Shown here: in pieces, positions 11,894 to 21,965 of the stretch | Layout: every line of letters starts with the position of its first letter | Position numbering within the stretch: position 1 is the stretch's first letter | From: Klebsormidium nitens | Lineage: Eukaryota > Streptophyta > Klebsormidiophyceae > Klebsormidiales > Klebsormidiaceae | DNA length: 47,322 nucleotides | Direction of reading: 5' to 3' | NCBI GenBank assembly: GCA_000708835.1 | Contig: DF237598.1 | Span: forward strand, 1-47,322 | The notes under the pieces: model-generated | The model's input: the letters and a program-made list of their open reading frames with translations, nothing else | Told to the model about the DNA's origin: nothing | Databases searched by the model: none | Program-made: the position numbers and the translations under genes

Positions 11894-14800
11894 AGAAGGC
11901 TGCGGCAATCCTCAAGGCAGATCAAGCTGATAAGAGTGGGAAAAGAGTAGCTAGGGACATATTGCAGACGCCGAAATGAGTGCGACAACGCGCACAAGAG
12001 GGGAATGTGGAAGTGACTGTAGATGACATTAGCATGGCCTAGTCGCTCTCCAGTAGAGCTGCCATTGCTCGACTGCCTTTGCGCACCACAAACTCCATCA
12101 TGGCTTTATTGCTAAACAGGTCACCCAAAGTGTTGAAGGGCGGAACTTGCCAGAGTGATTCACCTTGTAAATGTAAGCTGGATACCATACTAATGAGCGC
12201 TCGCTTCTCTAGATTTAGCGGGAAAAGGACGAAGTGTCGAAACTGCATGTCTGAAAACATGCGGTGCATAAAAAACCCTGCATAATGGCTACCTTAAGAC
12301 TACCTGGATCAAATGCCAACTAACCAAATGCATTTGTCATAACCAGAACCAAGCAAGTCTTGCCCAAGGCTTTGACTGAGGTTAGGCTCATATGGGCCGG
12401 GTAGAGTGCAACCTAAGCAGATTCTCACTGACTTTGTGTGCAGCATACCATATTGCTGACATGCTTCGAAGTGAAAGCGCCCGCCAGAAGTGACGGTGCG
12501 CGCAAGTTACAAACCATTCTTGCCCATGTCATTTTTGGAAATCTCGCGTCGAAATGGCAACGTGCAATCTTGGCGTTATTGGCGCCGCTTCCATGCAACG
12601 TGACCTAGCGTTGTTCTCCTCATGCGGATATTTTGTGATGCGTAGCTCCATAACGGAGCCCTCGCTGAGGCGCCTAGGAGAGCCCATGCAGCGTTCTCTT
12701 GCGTCCACAAAGTGAAGAAACACACCGATGGGCAACCAAGCTCAAAGCTCTGTCGAATCTTGTTAACAAACGCGCGCGTTCACGAGGAATACGTACTGCC
12801 AGGCCTGTCCACCTTCATGCATGCCTTAGTGGCTGCAAAAGTCGTAAACATTGTACGTCAAGATCGTTGCTACACACAATTGTCCTTCGTTTCGAGAGGC
12901 GCAGATGGAGCCACATGGCCCATCCAGTCCCATGCGCGCGGTCCTGAAATACCTGAAAATGTTCAAACCCGCAAATTACACGCGCCAACAGGTCAAATGG
13001 TTTAACGAAAAGCACTATAACCTCACCAATCCTCTGATTTTTAAGCCGCTCAAGAGCCCACTCCCGGTGTTTTAGAAATACCAAGTCCCTCAAAAGGTCA
13101 GGTAGAGTGTCCGGCAATTCTGGCTAACCAAGGCGTCGAGGTTCAAAACGAAGGTCCAAACGTCAAACGCTCGGAAGCCTGAATCCAGGTCTCGCCATCT
13201 ACAACCCGCCCACGCAGCTTGTGGATCATCCGGAACGTCCAACCTAAGTGCAGCCCAACGGTCCAAAATGGAGATCCAACTTCAAATCTGCACTGACATC
13301 CAATGGACATCCAACAGACCCCGTCTCACGATGGCGCAGAGTGGAAGGAACTCTGCTGAGGTCTGACTGTAGCTGCGCCCGTAGTTGTCGAGCCTGCTTT
13401 GTAGTGTCAATCCCGGGGACCGCAATCTGCGGAGGTGCTGTTTCATTGTTTTGACACCGTATTTCTGGCTACTCGAAGACCTGGGAAATGGTCGATGAGT
13501 CTGGTTGGATTGTAGCAGACCCCGTAGTCTTAAAAAATCAGAAGTCAAAGAAAGACGCTGCGGCGAACGGCCAATGTCAGTTTGAACGGACAAACAAGCC
13601 TGACACGCATTGCAGTGCATGTGAGATGGCTGCCTTATAACAAGTGTAGCTGGGAACTGCAATCGGAGTGTTCATTTCCATCCTTTGAGCCTGCAGGCAG
13701 AAAACAGAGGCGCTTTGCAGGAGCAGCTTCCGAAGTATGGGCTGTGGCTGAAGGAAGGAATTGGCTGGCGTCCTCGTCCTGGGACAAGCCTTCAAGTCAT
13801 CAACCTGGTTCTTCCAAAAGAAGTAATCATTGAGCCTGCATTGAGCTGCTAACCTGGAAACGAAAGAAAGGTGAGAGGAGTACTGCAGGGAGACAAGTTC
13901 TGCAAAAGAACCTTTTTGCTTGCATTGGATGGTCCACTTCTATCGTAACGTTTGAATGCCGGAAAGCAACGTCCCTTGCTTGATTCTGAGGGTGTTCAGG
14001 AGGGTTTTTCTTCAGCTTTTCGGTCTTCAGAAGCTGTGTGGACTATCCTTGAAAATTTGAGGAACCATGCATACAGGGATCAAAAGTCTGGTGCAGGGAT
14101 TGAAATCAAAGTGCCTCGGAAAGCAACACAAGCTCGAAGGTATTTTCAATACCCTATGTCGGGTGATTAATCGTTGAAGTGCCTTTGAAATTGAAATCTT
14201 CATATAGGGCACTTACAGGTCCTATTGATCAACAGTAAGCAATTTCCGAGTCTGAAAGCATCTGGGCAGTCTTCGATCGCTACTCTGGGTTTCTCCCAAC
14301 AGCGTAAGCATTTAAATCACCTTATGGTGCACAGGTCAACGTCATTGTTGTGACACCAAGGCCCAGCTTGATCAATGTATCTCTTCCTGGCTAAAATCAG
14401 TGAGATGGAAAACTTTCAAAAATTGCCAGTCACTTTCAAGTAGTCGCTTACATTGCCCTCGAACAGAATCTAAATATCACCTGTCTTCTCGCAAGATGCA
14501 GATCCTAGTTATTTGCGCCCCGAATGGTTGCAAGGCTTTCGTGTAAGCACGTCGCTACGATAATCAGGATATTGGGCTCAAGGCATTTGCAAGGGGTTTA
14601 ACCCAGATATCTTAATCTGCATGGCGTTCTCTTTGTTGACAGTAATGACTTTAATGTCGGTGGCCAATATAAGGGCTATGAAAAGAGCAGAGTTCCCGTT
14701 CCAATCCACCCTTACTCTTTTGCTACAATCTCAGGAATCTTTCGTAAGTGAAAAAATCATGCTTAGCTGCTCCATGAAGCGCCTCAGGCAACCAAGAAGG

Positions 14801-14926
14801 TCAGATAGGCATTGATTTTCTGAATCGGTCAACTCTCCGTCTCACAAAAGGCCAAAGAATGAGCATTGAAGGCCCCAAAATGTCTCCCTACAACTTTTCC
14901 GGCTTAAATGCTTCCGGTGTGTGATA
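11894..14926. other. Gene-poor 3 kb spacer with scattered exon-like fragments
   Basis: No complete gene could be assembled on either strand. It contains a minus-strand exon-like ORF ending at 12039, overlapping short frames on both strands at 12530-13120, and a loose cluster of RTCCAA hexamers around 13150-13320. GC content falls well below that of the flanking exons. It may hold decayed gene or transposon remnants, but none can be named. Confidence 0.4.
12039..12269 (-). CDS. Possible terminal exon or gene fragment, unknown
   Basis: A 76-codon minus-strand frame ends in TAG. Its last 40 residues (from VPPFNTLGDLF to MAALLESD) look protein-like, with a plausible amphipathic helix. No partner exon with matching phase was found upstream, and no family is recognised. 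It could be a chance ORF or the remaining last exon of a lost gene. Confidence 0.2.
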   Translation of the reverse strand: MHRMFSDMQFRHFVLFPLNLEKRALISMVSSLHLQGESLWQVPPFNTLGDLFSNKAMMEFVVRKGSRAMAALLESD

Positions 14927-15013
14927 TGTCAGACTTCTTCCACGAAGAGATGGGGATCTCAGCGGACCAGCGCTGCCGTCAGCGGAGACCCTTCCAAGCT
15001 TTTCGACCCGAGT

Positions 15014-16129
15014 ATGAAGGAGTTGGAGCTGGCTCTGGCGAAGATTGAGGACCGCTTGATCGTTTTCGAACAAAAGCTCTTGGACAGCAGGGTCGCCCGG
15101 CAGGAAAGGAGGGCGACAGGGGGGCCGTGCTGGCGGTGCGGGGCGGTCGCCTGCTGCCGCTGGTACTCGAGCCCGGAGCACGGTCCCCGGTCGCTTTGCT
15201 GCCCGTGCCATGAGGTCACCGTGGGCGGCCCGTGCTGCCGCTGCGGTCGGGAGAAGTGCATCAGCTGGTACACCGGGGAGAAGGGCTCCCGGACGCTCTG
15301 CTACAACTGCTACAACCAGACCAGGCGACCGGAGAGGAAGAGGCGACAGCGGGGAAGGACGGTCACGGAACCTGATACTGCCGGATCGAGCGGAACCAAA
15401 CGGAAAAGACCGGTGCGGGTGGGATCGGAGGAGATGGAAGAAGGAGGAGGAGAGCAGCGCTCGCAGGGGGACCCAGTTGCAGGAGAACGGAGACGCGCGT
15501 CCCATGCGGGGAGGAACAAGGGCGGAGTCAGCGGAAGCGGAACTTCGCGTGCGCCCTGCAACAAGGAATCAGCAAACGGGCAAGAATATGTATACGAAGG
15601 AGAAGATCCCCTCTTGGAGCTTGACGTCATGGATGTGATTGGGCTGTTCGAGGCGGAGGAGAACTCCGCGAGGCACCGGAGAGCAGAACGGCAGAAAGCT
15701 GCTGCAGAGCGCAAGACTCAGGCGGAGACGGACTCTGCTGAAGATTCAAGGAGCGACGATCATGGGCGGTCATATCGCACGAGCGGCCCCAACGTCAGGG
15801 GCCGTGGGAGAGAAAATAGACACGAAGAAATTGGCGCGATGGGCGAGGGGAATCTGGCCGCGCGCGCGGGCGTGCCACGCGTGCACCACGCGTTTCCGAG
15901 CGCCGGAGACTCGGAACCGGGAGCTGTATCCGTGGGCGAGCAAGGAGTGGAGTTCGGGGACTGCCTGCTTTTTGAAGAATTTTTAGCCGAAAGACGGCAA
16001 GAGGAGGGCAGCGGAACGGGGATGGAGACGGAAACGGAACCAGAAACGGCGCAGCCCGAAGGGGGGACGGAAATTTTGGTTCTGGCAAAAGCCTGGGATG
16101 TTGCAGACACTTTGTTAGAGCGGAATTGA
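15014..16129 (+). CDS. ORF with two tandem GATA-like zinc fingers, probable 5' part of the SNF2 gene
   Basis: This frame is open from before 14921 to a TGA at 16127-16129; the first in-frame ATG is at 15014. A short helix (ELELALAKIEDRL) precedes two C-X2-C...C-X2-C fingers: finger 1 at 15128-15208 with 19 residues between the Cys pairs, finger 2 at 15233-15310 with 18. Both carry a WY pair where GATA fingers have a Trp, and finger 2 ends LCYNCY, close to the GATA LCNAC signature. The fingers are tandem copies 35 residues apart. The rest is basic, then Glu-rich and low-complexity. GATA fingers usually bind DNA, so a targeting role for the ATPase encoded downstream is likely but inferred. An earlier exon carrying the true start is possible. 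The same frame resumes after two stops at 16136. Confidence 0.6.
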   Translation: MKELELALAKIEDRLIVFEQKLLDSRVARQERRATGGPCWRCGAVACCRWYSSPEHGPRSLCCPCHEVTVGGPCCRCGREKCISWYTGEKGSRTLCYNCYNQTRRPERKRRQRGRTVTEPDTAGSSGTKRKRPVRVGSEEMEEGGGEQRSQGDPVAGERRRASHAGRNKGGVSGSGTSRAPCNKESANGQEYVYEGEDPLLELDVMDVIGLFEAEENSARHRRAERQKAAAERKTQAETDSAEDSRSDDHGRSYRTSGPNVRGRGRENRHEEIGAMGEGNLAARAGVPRVHHAFPSAGDSEPGAVSVGEQGVEFGDCLLFEEFLAERRQEEGSGTGMETETEPETAQPEGGTEILVLAKAWDVADTLLERN

Positions 16130-16153
16130 TTTTAAGGGAAGAGAATAACAGAG

Positions 16154-19100
16154 GACAGAGAGCCGAGCGGGCACGTTCACACCGAAGCGTGCCTGTCTTT
16201 TGATCGCGAGTACGGCCGGTTCTACCGTGTGACCGGGGACTTCCTGGGGCAAGCAGCGGTTGAACATTTTTCGGCCGGCCCGGGAAGGGCTCCTCAAGAC
16301 GACCGATCAGACTGGCAGGACCGGTGCATGGGCCGGATGTTAGAGCGGCTCTGGGCGCAAAAGGAGCCTGCTTTTGCCGGTTGGGAGGACGAAGCGAGAA
16401 AAGGAAACAAGAAGCGCATAACTTTGGAGGACATTCCGGAGAGTCCGCGATCGCATTCTGCGGCGGTGAGGGCGGCAGAACGGAGGACACCGGAGGAGCT
16501 CGTGGCGGAACACGGAAGCGCCTCGGCCGCGGCATTCTGGGCAGTTCTTGAAGAAAGAAAGAAAGCTATGAAGTCGCAAATAGAAGGGTTCGAGTTTACG
16601 ATTATGAATCTGACGGGTTCGGCTGATGGGCTGAGCGGGCAAGCGGATACATTGGGTGGCGCCTCCGAATCAGGCCCCGCAGAAATCGGAGGGGGTTCGA
16701 GTTGCAGGGCGGCGTTTGAGGGCGCGGGCAAGGGCTGCATTCTGGCGCACGCTCCGGGGTGTGGAAAAACATTGCTGGTAAGCTATCGACGTTTTGCTTG
16801 TAAGCTATCATACTTGCGTATGCGGCTGGAAAGAGAAACAACGCTTTCTTTGTAAGACTTTCGTCCCCTGTGCCAAACGCATAACATGTGGCAGTGGTCG
16901 CAAAGTGACCTACACAGTCACCTGATTCTAGTAAACAAGAGTACAGAAAGCGCTCCTCAGAGGAAGCTTTGAGTAACCGCGGCGATGCAACCGGGATCTT
17001 CAATATATATATTTTTGAAGTCGGATATTCAATCGCACGTTTCCAGGTATCTGCCAAAACGTCGCAAAGCTGGTCAAAAGGTTGATCCAACGTGTGGTCT
17101 TGCTCGACAGGGATGGGCGTTATTTTGGTGGCTGCGACGCCTCTACCCCGGTCTCCGCTGCTTGACACTCGCCCCGGCGTCCGTGCTCGAGGTGTGGGAG
17201 CACCAGCGGCCGGTGTTGATGAACACGTACCACGTGGGCCCTGCACAAGGGCTTCGGACAGGTGACGTCACCGAACAGGAAGCGGGAACAAACTTCGCCC
17301 GCTGTCTGAGGGACTTGCGGGAATGGGCGGAGAAGGGGGACGGGATGCTTCTGCTCAGCAACGAGAGGATGCGGGTTCTCCTGACGGCCGCGGCCGCGAC
17401 CGCGCCCGAGGTGACGCGACTGCTTCTGGAGGCGCCAGATGTCGTCTTCTTTGACGAGGCGCACAACCTGAGGAACGATAAGACGCGGCTACACCAGTAC
17501 ATACAGTATCTAAGAACGCCTCGGCGGGTGCTACTCACCGGTGGAACATCCGTGATTTTTTTGTCATTATAAGATTTTTGGCCATTGCAATGGGCTTTTT
17601 TAGCGGAAAGGGATCAGCTTCGAGCTGTTGATCCTGATGCAATTCTAATGTAGCATGTGAACCGCTGTTGCTGATTTCCCCTTCCGTTCCTAATGGATTA
17701 TCGGGCCCTTTTCTGCGTGCAAGTTGCGATGTTACACACTTGTTTAGAACTTCGAGAATCTCAGCGCCTTTCTTACAGACTGGACGAGTTCAAGGATGGC
17801 CGTTGCTCAAGATGATCGAATTGTCCGCGGGAACTTCAGGAAGAAAGTCAGCACGGACGGGTCTGAAGAAGCTCTGCAGAGAAGCGCTTGACATGCTCTG
17901 ATCAACTATTTCCAGAAAACCGTTGATCTTTTGTCCGCAGGAAACACTGCGAAGGATCCCACTAAGGCGTCCATTTTGGACTTAAAAAGGTCATAAGACT
18001 GCAGGCACAATAAGGTCGTTGCTGATCCGCAGGTACGCCGTTCAACAATTCATTCGAGGAGCTCTGGACGTTGCTCTACTTTGCACAGCCGGACACCATG
18101 CTCCGCTGGGGCGCCCACGAGCTGCGTTCCGCTGGCGGCGCATTAACGGAAGTACAAGCCCGGCGCGCGTTCCTAGAGGTCGCAAAACGGGAGAGAAGAG
18201 CACTCAACGCCATCTTGGCGCAAGTCGTTCATTCGAGCGCAAAGCGCGCGGCCGCGCCCAGCGGGGGCGCGCTCACACACACGGACATGGTCGTCACTCT
18301 GAACATGACGTCAGAGCAGGCGGGGTACTACAAGGCGGTTGGAGCGGGCCAGGCTAAGCGGAGTTCCGGTGGGGCTGAAGTGGGCAGAATGGACGACGGC
18401 AGCGGGGCGGAGGCGGCAACGGGTGGCAATCTATTCAGCATGGAGCATCTTCTTAGTGTGGCATGCGTGCACCCCGCTGCACTTCCGCCATTCAAGTACG
18501 AGGATCTCTGCTCAGAAGAGCCGTGAGCCGTCAAGCCTTCTCTTCCTCCGTCTCTAGCATGTGAATGTTACTACTAGATAACTCTGCTTCAAAGCTCGAG
18601 GCGGCTTCCCCGAATTTTGTTGCATTTTTAGTCTTCGTTTGAAGCTCTTTACGGATCTACTCCATGTGTGATGTTGCAAGGATAGCACCAGTCAGTTCCA
18701 GAAGTAGAGTGCTTATACTTCTACGTTTTGGCTGACAGTTACGCCTATTAAAAGAGGATTATTTTCTGTTGAGTTACAAAAGGGTTACCTCGACGAAGTA
18801 ACCCTTGTTGCATCGCGTGTAGAGAGAACATCACAGCCAGGCCCATATGTTCGAGAAACACTTTTCGTCAATTGCGACTCTGAAATTTAAATAAAGTTAG
18901 CCGCGGACGTGCTATCAACCCCCCCTAACCATTCTGACTCATCTTCCTTGCAGCTCCCTCCCCGCATACTCGGATGACGTCAGCATCTCTCGCAGCTGCA
19001 AGACGCTGGTCCTCAGCTGGCTTGTCGCCCGGGTGAGAGCCACCGGGCGCGTCGTGGTCTTTGGTGTGAACGTAGAGCCGCTTAGGGTGATCGCCCGGGG

Positions 19101-20634
19101 GCTGCTGGCGCACTTTCCTGACTGGGAGATGGGGCAGGAGATCGTGCACATCGACGGGGCAGTCAGCCAGAGCGTGCGGAGGGAAAGGTGGGGCAGACGT
19201 GCTCTGACTCGTTCACTCTCTACCATTCGAAGACGAAAGACTTACGAAGTCTATTCTTTTCAAAAGGTTCGGAAATATCAGTGTGTCAGAGACAACTCCC
19301 TGCGCAGAGCTGCCCGTCAAATCGAGGTTGTGCCACGCTCTGATCGCTCAGCGGGTATGATTTCGTAACACGCTGGCATCAGTCGACTTGGAGAACCACA
19401 GAACCGTTTTCGTATCCACTTCGCTCCCTCTTCGACCTTGCAAAGAGCGCCGTCTCCCTTCGAATCCTCTGCTCTGCAGAACCTACATCTTGTCTCCTGA
19501 ATACCTTAAGGAGATTGCGATTCGAGCACTACTTCTTATACAGACTCGATTGAAGCAAAGTCATCGTCACTCGGTGAAAAAGTCACGAGTGTCTATTTTT
19601 CCTGAACTTGTCTTCTTTGGCCAGGCGGGAGTGGTTCAACGACCCTCGGAGCCGGGCAGTAGTGCTGCTAGCCACTGTGGAGACGTGCGGTGAGGGAGTC
19701 GACCTTTCGGGGGGAACCCACGCTGTGCTGCTGCAGCCTGTGTGGAACCCCACGGTGAATGAGCAGGTGCGCGCGGAGACTGCTTAGAAGAAACCGTAGA
19801 TACACCAAAGGGAGTAGTTGGTAGACGCGCATGGTCGATTTCGGGCTCATCATATCCGCATTGTTCGAAGCTGAATTCTAGACCAAAGAACACACTCGGG
19901 CGGTAAACAGACCTGTGAGAAGCTGCAGGCCCGGTCTTTGAATTTTCAAATGATCAAAGCATGAGGTTTGTTAGCAGCCAGAGCCTTCTTTCATTACGTG
20001 GCTGGATGACCATAGAAGTCGGGTGCTGCTGCATAGGACCGTTGGCTTCTGCCTTTTCGAAGTACTTCAAGACGTTCTGAACCCGCCGGAACAAGGCTTC
20101 CAAACACACCGATTCGGAGAACCTTCCAAGAGAGTCGAATCCCAATCAAAAGCTCTCTTTAAAGAGGGTCGGAACCAAGCTTGGTCTTTCCGAAGTCCCT
20201 CTTACCTCCAACATCAAGTAAGGCTTGGTTCTATCACATAAAGTGCAACCAACTCCTTGCCCTCGTCCTCATCTTTCCAAACATCTTCTTTGCAGCTCAT
20301 TGGCCGCCTGGTCCGCCCCGGTCAGAAGGGCCACGTGTACATCCTCCGCCTCATCTGTTGCCGCTCTCAAGAGAATCATATTCATGAGCGGGCGGTCCAG
20401 AAGGAGCAAACTAGACGCGACCTCTTTTCCCCGAGCGGAGGGATGGGCGACCAGGTCGGGCCGGGCGTTCCGAGCCGCCACATCACCAATGAAGGCCCGC
20501 TCAGTACTGCTGCTGCCCATGCACCATTCGTAGACAGTTTGCGGCAGCTGGTCGATGGAAAGGGACGCCCAATAGTTGCGGATGTGATAGACTACGAGAG
20601 CTTATTCAAGGGCAAGGGAATGGAACTCCAGTAG
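16154..20634 (+). CDS. SNF2-family ATPase (CLSY/DRD1/ATRX-like), 6 visible exons
   Basis: ATP-dependent chromatin or DNA translocase. Exons: about 16154-16777, 17111-17540, 18033-18522, 18954-19187, 19625-19766 and 20296-20634; all junction phases match. Motifs in order: Walker A APGCGKT (GCGKT at 16757-16771), a LAPASVLEVW strand, DEAH at 17453-17464, LTGTPFNNSFEELW across the 17540/18033 junction, a GRVVVFG strand in exon 4, TCGEGVDLSGG in exon 5, and QLIGRLVRPGQ across 19766/20296. All core SNF2 motifs are intact. The GCGKT loop and GTPFNN motif recall the plant CLSY/DRD1 and ATRX branches, which in plants serve RNA-directed DNA methylation; the branch call is inference. The start is unclear: the frame is open from 16136, the first in-frame ATG is 16328, and the zinc-finger ORF upstream lies in the same frame. 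Introns are AT-rich. Confidence 0.85.
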
Positions 20635-21965
20635 CGGCCCCCCTTGTTTGTTGCCAACCGTTCACGAACTGGCCTCAGAAACGCTTCAGTATGCTCTCAC
20701 CTGGCTGCAAGAAATCAGAATGGATAAGAGATTGGCAAGAGCAAGCCGAGCATCTGTCTCGACCTGAGCCTCGGCTTGTGGCCCCTGGCGCTGATTGCCA
20801 AAATCGCCCTTGGAATTGGCACATCGAAACACACTTCTAGAAGTTCCGCTCGCCACAGCAATCATTTGCGCTTACATGGGACGTTTAGAAGTCATCAAGT
20901 CACCCGACTATTTTTCAATTGCCGCCCTGAAGGCGGTTAGTCCTTACGCGTAAATGATCGAGCAGCTAGTGTACAATTCTATAGGCCATACTTCCTCCAT
21001 ACTTCATGTGGCACGTTACCGCAGTTCGGGGCAAGCTTCCCGATTCTCGATAGATTGGGTCTACCTATTTAGATACTAGATTCTATCTACTTTAGCTCTT
21101 AGCCCCCATTTAGCATTTGCGCCATTGACGTTGTTGAACAGCTTTGAACTGAAGCAGCCGGCGAGGTACACAGGGGATCATGATCATCGAGCGCTAGAGT
21201 CTCTGCACGTCGAGCTCCATCTGACGGACTTCAGGTCTCCAGGCGTAGTCAATTCTTCATTGCTGTGACGTCCATTAACATGGTTAAACGCAACTAGGAC
21301 TATAAACTTCGAAGCCCTATTTGTGTCTGCGACATATTTTAACGTCTGCGCGGCGACTCGCGGCCGCGAGCGCAGGTTTAGCTAGGCTCCCGAGGCGCCG
21401 CGCGGTTCGCTCGCTGGTTTGCAGTTTTAGCGGCTCGAACTACAAAAGGTGTCCCGAAAACCGGGTTCTCGCTTCGATCAAGGTCACGGGTAACTCTGTA
21501 GGGGACGGCCTGTTGCAATCAGGCTGCATGTCGGGTTACGAATACCGTAGTCTGTCGTGTAAGCCCGATTCTAGTTGGCAAGATTTAGTTTTGGCTGGGA
21601 CGCGGGGTGGCCGGGGTCAACTCGGGGTTAAGGGAGCGATCCGCTGGGTTAAGGGGGTCTTCTGTGGGGCGGTCCAAGGTCCCGCAGCTGGCTGAGGACG
21701 GTAAATGCAGCCATTGCCAGCAGCATGCAGGAGCCGAGCTGGGGACGCAGCACATGATGCTTGTCAGTGTTGCAGGACAATCTGCCTGCCACCCTAGTCG
21801 CTCTTGATAGGTTGGTACGGCAGAAAGTTCCAATATAGGTAGTTTAGTGTTGCCCAGGCTTTGCAGCGGAGGATCCACTAAAGGTGGAATCAATCCTTCA
21901 ACAAGCACCAGCTTCTTCCAGAAGACCCGCCAATCTTATATGTCAAGTGTAGACTGTCGATAGAA
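20635..21965. other. Intergenic region between SNF2 and RF-like genes
   Basis: About 1.3 kb with no supportable gene. One 124-codon frame at 21321-21695 lacks an ATG start and resembles no family. The last part presumably holds the promoter and 5' UTR of the RF-like gene; no specific element was identified. Confidence 0.45.

Noticed and set aside
12815-13117. 100-codon minus ORF overlapping a 97-codon plus ORF
   Set aside because: Both are open over the same stretch and neither has splice sites or a family match, so neither can be preferred.
13150-13320. Cluster of RTCCAA hexamers
   Set aside because: Spacing is irregular and the units do not align beyond six bases, so no tandem repeat is supported.
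13868-13900. VRGVLQGD, resembling the reverse transcriptase GVLQGD motif of LINE elements
   Set aside because: Only eight residues match, a stop lies just upstream, and no DD box, endonuclease or repeat ends are visible nearby.
21321-21695. 124-codon ORF upstream of the RF-like gene with a transit-peptide-like start
   Set aside because: It begins with TTG rather than ATG and cannot be joined in phase to the RF-like exon 1 by any obvious splice.
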